Assembly (NCBI GenBank): GCA_022577435.1
Contig: JAKOON010000011.1
Coordinates: forward strand, 17,654,802-17,718,801
Length of the DNA stretch: 64,000 nt
Source: Embiotoca jacksoni
Lineage: Eukaryota; Chordata; Actinopteri; Embiotocidae
Direction of reading: 5' to 3'
The position numbers and the translations under genes are program-made. Under the pieces are notes generated by a model. It saw only the letters and a program-made list of their open reading frames with translations, was not told the DNA's origin and did not search any database. Positions 59,561 through 64,000 of the stretch are shown here, piece after piece; position 1 is the first letter of the stretch, and every line of letters begins with the position of its first letter.

Positions 59561-64000
<4,440 letters not shown>

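Overview
The window is vertebrate nuclear DNA, most likely from a percomorph-type teleost fish. Genes are split by GT-AG introns. Long CA/TG microsatellites, homopolymer runs and several repeat types familiar from fish genomes are scattered through introns and spacers. The proteins are clear vertebrate orthologues, and the block plpp7-fam78a-nup214 keeps the order and relative orientation of human 9q34.13 (NUP214-FAM78A-PLPP7). Gene names rest on recalled family sequences; no search was run.

Layout. (1) 1-3,883: left edge with a tentative plus-strand exon pair at 1-362, then what is probably the plpp7 intron; plpp7 exon 2 is not in the window. (2) 3,884-4,364, minus: first coding exon of plpp7 (inactive lipid-phosphatase-like nuclear-envelope protein). 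(3) 4,365-6,931: head-to-head spacer between plpp7 and fam78a. (4) 6,932-13,391, plus: fam78a, two coding exons around a 5.7 kb intron, then a probable 4.6 kb 3' UTR ending near 18,020. (5) About 18,030-28,280: a gene-poor convergent spacer with simple repeats and TE fragments. (6) 28,673-52,820, minus: nup214, assembled here as 35 coding exons whose phases all agree, 1,985 aa. (7) 52,821-54,345: nup214 promoter side and an old retroposon tail. (8) 54,345-64,000, minus: 3' part of nacc2 (five coding exons carrying the BEN domain and acidic C-terminus, plus a probable 5.2 kb 3' UTR). The BTB-encoding 5' part lies beyond the right edge.

The genes are separate transcription units. nup214 encodes a cytoplasmic-face nuclear-pore FG nucleoporin for mRNA and protein export; nacc2 encodes a BTB/BEN transcriptional repressor; plpp7 encodes a muscle-enriched nuclear-envelope protein; fam78a is uncharacterised. 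nacc2 directly upstream of nup214 is unlike human, where NACC2 lies several Mb away at 9q34.3 and AIF1L flanks NUP214.

No new multi-gene system was found. The points most worth checking are the left-edge exon pair, an overlapping stop/donor at the nup214 C-terminus, a 156-codon reading frame inside the nacc2 3' UTR, a decayed Tc1/mariner transposase in a nacc2 intron, muscle-type motifs upstream of plpp7, and a G-rich block in the spacer.
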